Source of the DNA: Priapulus caudatus
Lineage: Eukaryota; Priapulida; Priapulimorpha; Priapulimorphida; Priapulidae
Reading direction: 5' to 3'
NCBI RefSeq assembly: GCF_000485595.1
Contig: NW_014577146.1
Coordinates: forward strand, 243,348-271,707
DNA: 28,360 nucleotides
In this document: piece after piece, positions 18,890-28,360 of the stretch
How positions within the stretch are numbered: position 1 is the stretch's first letter
Layout of the letters: each line of letters opens with the position of its first letter
Translations under genes and position numbers: made by a program
Notes under the pieces: model-generated
Database searches by the model: none
What the model was told of the DNA's origin: nothing
The model's input: only the letters and a program-made list of their open reading frames with translations

Positions 18890-19200
18890 TCATGGTGAGA
18901 TGAAGAACCGCTTTCGTGCCTGCCTATACTCAGTGGGGTCATAAGGGGAGAGGGTGCGGAACGCACCGGGTGACACCATTATAGGGGGTGATTGTAATTT
19001 TGCTAGTTGTTTATGTCACAACTATTGCCATTACATTAAGTGATATACGGAAATTACGATCTACGAGTACCGTTAGTACAAAAAGCATTACTAAGGATTC
19101 CGTATGGTCTTGTACGGGAAGAAGTCCATGGGGGTGACACCATGAATTACCGCACCGTGTGACACCAACCCTTCTGACGCCGATGCCTATACTAAAAGTA
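18890..19200. mobile_element. Dispersed-repeat fragment with GTGACACC motifs
   Basis: CGCACCGGGTGACACC (18962-18977), GGGGGTGACACC (19131-19142) and CGCACCGTGTGACACC (19152-19167) recur within 210 nt. CCTATACT occurs near both edges (about 18923 and 19187). Motifs of this kind are familiar to me from dispersed repeats in several invertebrate genomes, possibly retroposon 3' ends. Class and orientation are not established here. Confidence 0.4.
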
Positions 19201-20977
19201 GCCTTGTAGTAGTGTTTAGGTTTCCGCAGCTTCAGCATAGTATTTATTCATTTGAGTGAGTAAGGATCGGCAGATCGGCAAATTTGCTGCATTGCTATTT
19301 TATCCATTAGGAGCAGAAGGTATATATCGATGATTCCCATCTTGTCAATATCCTAATCTTTAAAAAAAAAAGACAACTCCACTAGAAAATCTAGTTGTAT
19401 TCATCACCATGATATATAAGAAGGTGCGTTTCACGCTTGTGGTGGCAAATAGAAGTTGAGCGGCTCCTAGTTGTATAGGAATTCAGTGTGGCTGTGCATA
19501 TAAATAGAGACACATATAGAAGCAGTTAATCTTGAGGTTTAAAGGTCGTAGTTAATTGGCTCCAAGCCGACGTACCAAATATCGGAACAACCTATACGTG
19601 CGAGAAAAATTGATTTTCGCCTCTCGGTGTAAAATAAAACTAGGAAACGAATAGGCACGGCGAACTATAACCTCGGCCGGTAATTTGTGGGCCTAATACG
19701 ATATATATATATATATATATATTATAACATATTACACAATGCACGGAATTATAAACACGATTATTTTACGTCGCCTGTCCACGTCAAATTTCGTAGAACG
19801 ATGACGGGTCAGCCATGTGCGCGACTCATTTAGAACACGGATGTAAAGCTTGCGTCACGCCGTCGTAGTTCTTAGTAGCTGTACACAGCAGTGAATACTT
19901 GCCAGATGTCCATTATGGATTTCTTCCGACTTTCGCGATGACGCAAACCCATGCCAGAAGCATGACCCCCAGGAATAATCCCTGATAAGCACGTACGTAC
20001 AGACTACAGTTTTCTGCAACACTCACACTATAGATCTAAACACACATGCGCGTGTGAAAAAAACGGTTAGAGGTTAAGGGATAACGAAAAAGTGAAGCTG
20101 AACTGCTTAGTTTGTGCGACGAAATTTTTTGATGTTTCTCATTACGAGAAACCTAAAAAAAACTCGTTACTAAAAAAACCTGAAAAAGTTCAGTGAACCC
20201 CGTCTAGAAAAATTATGAAATGTGCGTGTTATGGATTCAAATAGTTATTCATTAACCACTCTTATGTTTTCAGTTATTTAGGGTTTCAATATTTAAACAA
20301 TAAAATTAAACCAAAATAAAGGTCAGGATAGTATAGCGCAAGACTTTCACAATTGAGAGCAATACGATAAACATGACTAAATGAAACAAAGATAGAGATC
20401 AACGCATTTAGTTTTCGATCATACTTCATTCGCAATATGCCCGAAATTTCCTAGTAATCTTCTTCCAGTAATCGATTGCGGTGTTTTATTCGTAAAATCA
20501 TTTTAATGATATCCAAAATCTACTACTTTAATCGAATTAGCATATAATTATGTGAAAAGGTACTACAATGTTGGCGAGATTGCATGTACGCGATTTATGG
20601 CATATCGACTTTCCACCTGCGTAAAAACATCCAAAGAAAACGAGATCCAAGCGCCGATCAATCAACCTTAGAAATTGCTCAGTCTTGGAAAATAGCCTTA
20701 GAAATACGCCTAGCATGGTCATTTAGTTTGAGTATTCAGCTGCACGATAATACTGTGCGGCCACATAATACACGCATTAGCTCTCATACACTTGCGTTAC
20801 GCCTGTGTAATTAACGGTAACAAAATAATATTGTAATCAACGCAATTTTGTCTTTGTCGTAAAATGCGAACAAATATTATTTTGACTATATTGCTTCGCA
20901 CTCTTGCATGGATGACATGGGAAACACGCACAGTAAGACGCACATGGGCAAAACTGCGTGTATAACACTGATGCTAT
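19201..20977. other. No gene recognised; (AT)n at 19701-19722
   Basis: A/T-rich DNA with one pure AT run (19701-19722), a short hairpin (ACTAGAAAATCTAGT near 19380) and poly-A stretches around 20120-20190. Open frames at 20537-20814 oppose each other and show no features. Confidence 0.45.
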
Positions 20978-21070
20978 CAGGAGTTAATAAAGACAAAAAA
21001 TAATTTACTTTAAAATAATTATTTTGTTAATAATAACAAAAAATAAAGACTTTGTCTTTATTAACTCCTG
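20978..21070. mobile_element. 93-nt hAT-like MITE
   Basis: Perfect 20-nt inverted ends (CAGGAGTTAATAAAGACAAA) enclose an A/T-rich centre. The flanks are GATGCTAT on the left and GACGCTAT on the right (the right copy including the last G), an 8-bp duplication with one change. It shares CAGGAGT and the following AATAA-like stretch with the shorter elements at 5953 and 8318, and looks like a longer sister form. Confidence 0.75.
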
Positions 21071-21460
21071 ACGCTATGTATATTGACGCGGCTATCTGAT
21101 AAAACTGTATTTCGGAGGCCTATTTTGAGAATAACTGACTTCATAATGTCACAATCACTTTTTGACAAGGACCTTTCGGGCTATTTTGCCCTGAATAGCT
21201 GCGCGTGAACTCTTCGTTCGCCCGCCATCGGCATGTACGTCCACATGCCGATCCCTTTGTCTCTCATGGTGGCAGCCATCAGTAGAGAGAAACAGTGATT
21301 GTGCTAGGTGGCAGTATCACTTAGTCGGTAATATTCTGTTTATGTTTCATAGCCCGTGCTATGCTGTGCACCAGTTGCAATGCTGATAATTTTGCAGCTA
21401 TAAGACATATATATATGCATATCTATACATGAATGTGTGTGAACGTCGCCCCCTCCTCTC

Positions 21461-21512
<52 letters not shown>

Positions 21513-21548
21513 GTAGTCTCTCCGTTCGTCTGCGTTCGTGAGCGTAAG

Positions 21549-22400
21549 GCTTGCGTGTGTGCGCGCGTGGATGCAGGATGCGTGTGCGCGGGCGTGTAGA
21601 TGCGTGGATGCAGGATGCATGTGTGCGCTCGTGTAGTTGCGTGGATTCAGGATGCGTGTGCACGCGTGTAGATGCGTGGATGCAGGATACGTGTGCGCGC
21701 GTGTAGATGCGTGGATGCAGGATGCGTGTGTGCGCGCGTGTAGATGCGTGGATGCGGGATGCGGAATGCGTGTGCGCGCGTGTAGTTGCGTGGATACGGG
21801 ATGCGTGCGCGTGTAGATGCTGTGGATGCGGGATGCGTGTGCGCGCGTGTAGTTGCGTGGATGCAGAATGCGTGCGCGTGTAGATGCGTGGATGCGGGAT
21901 GCGTGTGCGCGCGTGTAGTTGTGTGGATGCAGGATGCGTGTGCGCGCGTGTAGATGCGTGGATGCAGGATGCGTGTGCGCGCGTGTAGATGCGTAGATGC
22001 AGGATGCGTGTGCGCGCGTGTAGTTGCGTGGATGCAGGATGCGTACGCGTGTAGATGCGTGGATGCAGGATGCGTGTGTACGCGCGTGTAGATGAGTGGA
22101 TGCGAGATGCGTGTGCGCGCGCGTGTAGATGTGTGGATGCAGGATGCGTGTGTGCGCGCGTGTAGATGCGTGGATGCGGGATGCGTGTGTGCGCGCGTGT
22201 AGATGCGTGGATGCAGGATGCGTGTGCGCGCGTGTAGTTGCGTGGATGCAGGTTGCGTGTGAGCGCGTGTAGTTGGGTGGATGCAGGATGCGTGTGTGCG
22301 CGCGTGTAGATGCGTGGATGCAGGATGCGTGTGCGCGCGTGTAGTTGCGTGGATGCAGGATGCGTGTGAGCGCGTGTAGTTAGTTGTGGTGGATCAGGAT
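21549..22400. repeat. 35-bp minisatellite
   Basis: Roughly 24 units with core GTGTAGATGCGTGGATGC followed by AGGATGCGTGTGCGCGC. The main variants swap TAGATG for TAGTTG and GCAGG for GCGGG. Towards the right edge (22380-22490) units acquire single-base insertions. Confidence 0.92.
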
Positions 22401-22554
22401 GCGTGTGTGCGCGCGGTGTAGACCCATGCGTAGATTGCAGGATGGCGTGTGCCGCGGCGTGGTAGTTGGCGTGGCATGCAGATGTCTGTGCACGTGTGTG
22501 GTGTGTTAGATGTGTCCTTTGTATGTACGTACACGTATCATAAAATGTGTGTAG

Positions 22555-22775
22555 CGTGGTGCGCGTGTATTTGTGTGCGTGCAGCGCGTTGGTGTAAAGG
22601 TGCGCCGTGTATTTGTGTGCGAGTGAGTGCGTGTACGTCGGTGCGCGTGTATTTGTGGTGACGTGAGTGGCGTGTGTGGTTTCGCCGTGTATTTTTGTGT
22701 GCGTGAGTTGGCGTATGTGGGTGCGCGTGTATTTGTGTGTGTGAGTGCGTGTGTGGGTGGGCGTGGGAGGATGTT
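22555..22775. repeat. About 36-bp minisatellite (GTATTTGTG type)
   Basis: Units with GCGCGTGTATTTGTGTGCGT followed by GAGTGCGTGTGTGG. The same array occurs in the second duplication copy at about 23440-23850. Confidence 0.85.
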
Positions 22776-22938
22776 TAACTATAATAATTAGCATATACGA
22801 GTTGCTAAATCAATTGCTTGGCTTCCTATAGTAAGACGTCCTCCGAAAGTGCGAAAGCCGATTCACATTCTATTATAGTTTAACACGATACGCACCGCGG
22901 CCTTGCAACTGATGGCAATAGCGAGAAATGAGAATAAG

Positions 22939-24004
22939 ACATGAATGTGTGTGAACGTCGCCCCCTCCTCTCTCTATCTTTCTCTCTCTCTCTCTCTCTC
23001 ATTCCGCTCCTCTCTCTCTCTCTCTCTCCATCTCTGTCTCTTCTCGTCATCTCTCATCTTCTCTCTCTCTCTCTCACACACTCTCTCTCTTCTGTAGTCC
23101 TCCGTTCGTCTGCGTTCGTGCTGTGTACGGCTTGCGTGTGTGCGCCGCGTGAGATGCAGGATGCGTGTGCGCCGCTGTGTAGTTAAAGAGATGCAGATGC
23201 GTGTGTGCGCGCGTGTAGATGACGTGGGATTCAGCGATACGTGTGTCGCGCGCGTGTAGATGCGTGGATGCAGCAATGACTGCGTGTGTGCGCCGCGTCG
23301 TAGCAGTGCGTGATGCATGAATGCGGTGTGCGCGGCGTGTGTATGATGCGCTCGGAAGCAGGAATGCGTGCGCGTATGGTGGGTTTGTATCGTGTGTATG
23401 TGTCTTTGATGTGGCGTGCAACGTAATCTATGCTGTGTGCGTGGGTGCGCGTGTATTTGTGTGGCGTGAGCGCGCGTGTGTGGGTGCGCGTGTATTTGTG
23501 TGCGTGAGTGGCGGTGTCGGGGCTTGCGCGTGTATTTGTGTGCGTGAGGCGCGTGTGTGGGTGCGCCGTGTTAATTTGTGTGGCGTGAGTGGCGTGAGCC
23601 TCGTGCGCGTGCGCGTGTTTTGTTGTGCGTGAGTGCGTTGTGTTGGGTGGACGCGTGGTATTATGTGGCGTGAGCGCGTGTGTGGCGTGCCGCGTGTATT
23701 TGTGTGCGCTGAGTGCGTGTGTGGCCGCGCGTGTTATTTGTGTAGCGTGAGTGCGTGTGCTGGGCCGGTGCGCAGGTATTTGTGTGCGTGGTGCGTGTGT
23801 GGTGGCGTGTATTTGTGTGCGTGAGTTCGTGTGTGGGTGGGCGTGGGGAAGGATGGTGGTGGTGTGAACTGATATTAGCATATACGAGTTGCTAAATCAA
23901 TTGGCTCTGGCTTCCTATAGTAGATCATCCGAAGTGCGAAACATTCACATATTATGGGTAACACGATACGCACCGAGGCCTTGCAACTGAATGGCAATTA
24001 GCGA
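22939..24004. repeat. Tandem segmental duplication, copy 2
   Basis: It repeats the order of copy 1 (start ACATGAATGTGTGTGAACG, TC tract, minisatellites, then GCATATACGAGTTGCTAAAT and CACGATACGCACCG near the end). It is shorter and carries many single-base insertions and deletions, including in the non-repetitive tail. Frames are accordingly broken. It could be a genuine old duplication or an unpolished or haplotypic copy in the assembly. Confidence 0.85.
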
Positions 24005-24779
24005 CTCGATGTTAAGTAAATATTAATGGTTTCGCAGGATAAATGGTGAATGCAAATTAGTGATGGGCCCAATCGTAAAATTCTTCTAAAATACCTATAT
24101 TCTGGCGATTGTGTCGCCACGCTTTTTTACTATTAAATGACATAATTTACCGGATGTGCTTTCTTGTAATAAACTAAAAATAGAATCAGGTCATTCCATG
24201 ATGCATCGTGAACAATATTATCGGCTGTGAGTGTGTGCTCGGACTTCGTGTATTTGTGCTTCTGTGGTAACGCGACGCGTGCGGGTGATCTGCGCTGGCT
24301 GGAAGGATACGGCAGCGCTGATTGCAGTTGAACAAGTAAACAACGACCAGGCGGCAAAATATATAAGCGATGCCCCCGCTGGCAGTGGCAATGACCCACC
24401 TCTATCTGTTTACACTAATTACCAACATCAACTTCTCGAAGAGTTTTTCTCTCCAATTTCACGTAGTTGCTACCTCCTAGGGCATCTAACGGCGAGCCTT
24501 TGAGGCTATTAGTGCGTTAATTATACTAGCTGCTTCCGTGAAAAGCGAGTCCACGACGAAAACTTAATCATAACAGGAGCCCGTACGTGACATTCTACGT
24601 ATAATAGATTGCGTGACATCGAGCATAATAGATGTGTGTCGAGGATGTACACAATATGACGCGCGTTAGCCGACGCGCCTTTCAGCCCCTCTGCGTTTCA
24701 CAACCGTTTCCTAGCACACTATAGCATTCCTTGTTTGCTAGCCAAGCATGATCTCTGGCCTCGATCTGCGATCTCGATA
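24005..24779. other. No gene recognised; one weak coding-like stretch
   Basis: Unique DNA with a plus-strand open frame at 24231-24503 whose middle part reads WKDTAALIAVEQVNND. The motif loosely recalls the start of periplasmic-type ligand-binding domains, but no flanking domain sequence or splice site supports this, and the opposite strand is also open. Confidence 0.35.
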
Positions 24780-25200
24780 TCGATCTGCTATCTGGCTATC
24801 TTAATCTTTATCTCGATCCTCGATCTGACTATCTTCTAATCTCTATCTGTTATCCTATCTACATCACTATCTCTATCTCTTATCTCTATCTCTAATCTCT
24901 ATCTACATCTCTATCTCTATTGTACAGTCTGCTATCTCTATCTCTATCCTCTATCTCTATCTTTATCTCTATTCTCTATCTTTATCTTTATCTACATCTC
25001 TATCTCTATCTCTGATCTTCTATCTCTAATCTCTATCTCTATCGTCTATCTCTATCTCTATCTCTCTCTCTCTCGTCTCTCCGTCTCTCTCTCTCTCTAT
25101 CTCTTATGCTCTATCTATCGCTATCCTCTGTCTATAGCAATCTCTAGTTTCCTGTACTCTAATCCTCTATCTCTAATCCATCTATTCCTTCTTCTATCTC
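24780..25200. repeat. Degenerate (CTATCT)n array
   Basis: Hexamers CTATCT/CTCTAT with frequent single-base indels, plus CT runs near 25060-25100. The TC-rich DNA continues to about 25420. Confidence 0.9.
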
Positions 25201-28200
25201 TACCTCTAAATCATTAATCAATTGTACTCTATTTTCCAAATTTTATTTCTGTCTTCATCCTCTTGTCATTCGAGCGCATCACCGCTCTCTCGCCCCCCCT
25301 ATCTCTTTCTGTCATTCTTTCCATCGGTCCTCTTTTCTCTCTCTCTTCCTTCTTCGTCTCTTTTCGTCTCTCTCTCTCCATCTCTCCTCTTTCTCGTCTC
25401 TCCATTCATAACTTCGTCGATAAGCTATCTATTGCACTTCATCCCATATTTGTCTATCGCTCTCTCATATCTTGGTTGTCTAGTGCTTCAGTATAAACGA
25501 CAAGACGACATCCACAGTGCGACACAGGAACATACACGGCGCGCGCCGACAGCACAACGACCGACTCTGTGCGCCAAACAGAGAAATACGAAACCGTATA
25601 CGGGAGCAGCACAAACACACTGCTACATGCAACACGCGCGCACACATACGCGCGCATATTTAAATTAGTAAATGCCGTCTGAACGAAGAAATCTTTATGT
25701 TAGACTTTATTCGAGAATTGCTAAGGGAAATTTTAATAATGAATAGAATATGATTCTGCCTCAAAATGGTAGCAAAATAATCAGCCAGATTAATTTTAGA
25801 GCGGCAGGTTTATTACTGTAATAAATGTGGCTTCGTGTATTCTATTCATGAATAGAATCAGAAACATATTGAATTATTTACAGTAGATATTCGAGATTAC
25901 ATGTTCAGTGACTATGGCAAGTATGGTATCGAAACTATTTCCTTAACAATTATAGTAAATCGGTTCGTAAGCTCATATCATGTTATAGTGCAGTAATAGG
26001 CCTACAGGTTATGTTTACACTACAGTGACTAATTCTCCGTTTACAATCGATTATGTGGCTCCGCGCGTTGTATCAATAATCTTGCATCTTTTGGCAACTT
26101 TTCAGACAACATGAAAAATGCCTTTATTGTGCATGAGTTGTGGCCGTCAGTCACAGACATAGCTGAAGAGTCCACCGATGAGCCATTTACGCACCCGGTT
26201 AGGGTGAGGTTAATCATATGCGTGCTTTCTTTTACAAGTAAGGCATAACCGTTAGCGTTCACTCAATTTCTTAGCAATACATACTCTCCGTAAATTTACT
26301 GCATATGATCAGATAAACGATCCACCTATTTCAGTATTACAATTCGTTGTGACATATAGTGTGGCTTCTTGCGGAATACAAACTTTTGCAACGGGTATTG
26401 CTCTAATCAAGAGTAAACGTTTATCTGACTAAAGGGGGGGGTGAATCGAATTAATTACACGTTTTATTTAATAGATGAGATATATCCTATGCTCAAGCCG
26501 AAAAAATTTCATCGAAATTTCATCAACCTAATTATGTGGACACAAATTTTGGCAATTTTACTGTAAAAATTGTATTTTGGATATTTCCTAATCAACCCAT
26601 AGAGTGTGAAAGCCAAATTTTTGCCTACAAAGCAATCCTTATGGCACAAAAATGCGCGCGTCGCGAATTTTTTTTCTTTGACTTTCTTTATATTTACTGA
26701 AAAAATGAAAAAAAATGCCTAAAATTTTAAGTTTTGTAATGTCCGAATTTTAACATTTATGCAGCATAAAAACCATAACTCCATGAAAAGAAAGGAGCGG
26801 CACTTAATACCTACAACCCTGACCGGCACTTTTTTTACACAATGAAGTTATCATTAAAGACGAGGGTTAAAATTAAGACTATCCGGAGGTTGCTAATTAC
26901 TGGGAGAAATATCCATTTATATATGGCGCTACTGTGGCAGAAATCGACGAAGGGATAATCAAGTTCTGTCTTACTTCTTAACAATGAATCCACCGCTGTG
27001 TACTGAAATGGGTGAACGTCTGTGAAAACATCTAAGCTGATTAGTATTTACTCGCGACAGATATCCATGACTAAAGATACTGAAGCGACTAACATCGGCT
27101 AAGAATGTTCTGTGCACCTTGATAAACTTGTGAGAATTACGAGATTAACACACGCAACCTCGATGGGCCGACAACAGCGCGCGCACGCTTAATAAAGAGG
27201 ATGACCCAGTGAGTAGGTATAATTAGGACTTTTGTTTAAAGCAGTAATTATGAATTTGAAATTGAAACGCAGCAAATGTATAATGATCAGCGTCGTGGCG
27301 TTTAGCTAATTAAAATATAGATCGAATAGATATCTTTTATATAGTCCGCCCGCTATTAGATGTTGAACCGATATTAGTGTCTTTTGAGATGATTCTAACG
27401 GTGTGATCTGTATCTATTACTATATTTTATCTACGAAGAACGGATATTATGGTGAGCTCAGTATACTATTTGTTTTTAACAGATTTACAGTTTCAATAAC
27501 TGCTTTGCAAATAACCCAAAGGCCTACTTTTAACTCACAGTGTCTACCATATTTTCTCGATTATGTCTATACTATGTACACACGCTTTTGCTGCTTGTTT
27601 TGGGCTCCATTCCTTGAAGCACACTAGTAGCTTCGCTGTAACGTAATAAGCCCGTCTCGCTACTACGCAGCTTCGGTTATTGATATACTTTAGGCTATTC
27701 CACATGTAATTATGTAGCGCGGCCGAACGCCGTTTGTATCGTACGCATAATACTAAAGGTTCTGCTATAATATTATTCGTTAAAACGACCTTCCATGCTT
27801 ACTAACACGCAAAGTAGTTTTTTTGAGACACTATCTGAGATGAAAAATGTGGCCCTATAATCCACGAATGCGGTCAATTAGCAACATTTTATTTGCGTAT
27901 TTCCACATATGGCTGAATTTTATGCGTTTTTTCTTATCAAGAATGCGCTGCAAATGATCACATCCTAGGCGGGCAGATTATTTCCAATCGACCAGGAGAT
28001 GATGCGAATACGGAGCACTGTGGGGCTATGTACGCTTCAGGGTCAAGCCTGACAACTCATCGAAATTGAATATGTAAGAGTTTTTGGGGGAACGGTGAAG
28101 TGTGAAGATGCAGGTCTTGTTAGTGTACGTATAGATCTAAAAGTTAAACGCGATAAAAAAAATGTACCAACATTATAGTATAGAAAGAGAAGTCCCTGTA

Positions 28201-28360
28201 GTAAAAATCAACGAGCTTTTCGAATTAAACATCTAGTTCACCACTTCTTTAACTACGGCTCGACAGTTTTGTAATAGAATCAGTTTTTATCTGTAAACAA
28301 ATTCTGGTGATTCTTATTAAATACATGTGGTGAGTCATTACGATAAAATGTTGATCAACG
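25201..28360. other. A/T-rich region, no supported gene
   Basis: Beyond the TC-rich part (to about 25420), the DNA is A/T-rich with isolated short frames. The one at 25222-25668 is Ser/Leu-rich because of the TC tract. Frames at 26041-26262 (minus) and 27403-27627 (plus) are ordinary in composition but unrecognised. A G8 run occurs near 26433, and inverted GAATAGAAT motifs at 25742-25858. No tandem array, MITE with TSD, tRNA or rRNA was found. Confidence 0.45.

Larger units (their letters stand above)
21427..22924. repeat. Tandem segmental duplication, copy 1
   Basis: In order: ACATGAATGTGTGTGAACG, a (TC)n run (21464-21509), CCGTTCGTCTGCGTTCGTG, a 35-bp minisatellite, a second GTATTTGTG minisatellite, and a unique tail (TTAGCATATACGAGTTGCTA onward to GGCAATAGCGA). 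The same order repeats at 22939-24004. The 484-codon minus-strand frame here is Thr/His/Arg repeat artefact. Confidence 0.9.

Noticed and set aside
21340-23881. Long minus-strand Thr/His/Arg frames (484 and 216 codons)
   Set aside because: They coincide exactly with minisatellites and the TC tract; there is no initiation context or non-repeat coding sequence.
26041-26262. Minus-strand 73-codon frame with normal composition
   Set aside because: Only a weak acceptor-like site upstream and no recognisable family; left as unassigned.
1-28360. CRISPR array, tRNA, rRNA or operon structures
   Set aside because: The tandem repeats have no constant-repeat/unique-spacer pattern, no cloverleaf or rRNA core was recognised, and the gene structure is eukaryotic.

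Overview
The window is metazoan genomic DNA, most likely from an invertebrate. The evidence is spliced coding exons with GT-AG junctions, one recognisable nuclear gene for a mitochondrial enzyme, many microsatellites, and many short inverted-repeat transposons with target-site duplications (TSDs). Nothing bacterial or viral was recognised, and the species cannot be named from this sequence. Most long open frames are artefacts of GT, CGTG, TC or GTC repeats, which lack stop codons.

Protein-coding content is sparse. (1) The last two exons of an unidentified minus-strand gene lie at 1548-1621 and 1016-1260; they have matching splice phase and a protein-like translation. (2) The terminal exon of MCCC2 (methylcrotonoyl-CoA carboxylase beta subunit, leucine breakdown) lies at 6199-6316 on the plus strand. 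(3) Two plus-strand stretches look like first coding exons of secreted or membrane proteins: a signal peptide followed by a splice donor, at 7013-7097 and 13528-13599. No downstream exon could be assigned to either. The genes show no operon-like linkage.

Mobile and repetitive DNA fills much of the rest. From left to right: a 168-bp-arm palindrome with telomere-type TTAGGG repeats in its loop (495-909); an LTR-retrotransposon 3' end (1714-2215); two copies of a LINE/SINE-like A/T-rich tail (2321-2376, 9606-9672); a 37-bp-arm hairpin (3512-3615); two tiny CAGGAGT-ended MITEs (5953-5987, 8318-8363), with a larger relative at 20978-21070; minisatellites at 6333-6677 and 7308-7451; a TAA-flanked MITE (10232-10667); a cluster of nested elements at 11233-11743; and a foldback at 11762-12353.

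The most unusual structure is at 14314-17270. A 2.17-kb element with related ends, flanked by TAC, sits inside a 23-bp satellite. Its interior is about 1.9 kb of degenerate array built around GTACACGTGCGTGC. Removing the element plus one TAC restores a full-length 23-bp satellite unit.

The right side holds a (GTC)n tract, a dispersed-repeat fragment with GTGACACC motifs, and a 1.5-kb tandem duplication (21427-24004) whose second copy differs mainly by small indels. A degenerate CTATCT array follows at 24780-25200, and then about 3 kb of A/T-rich DNA with no gene I can support.
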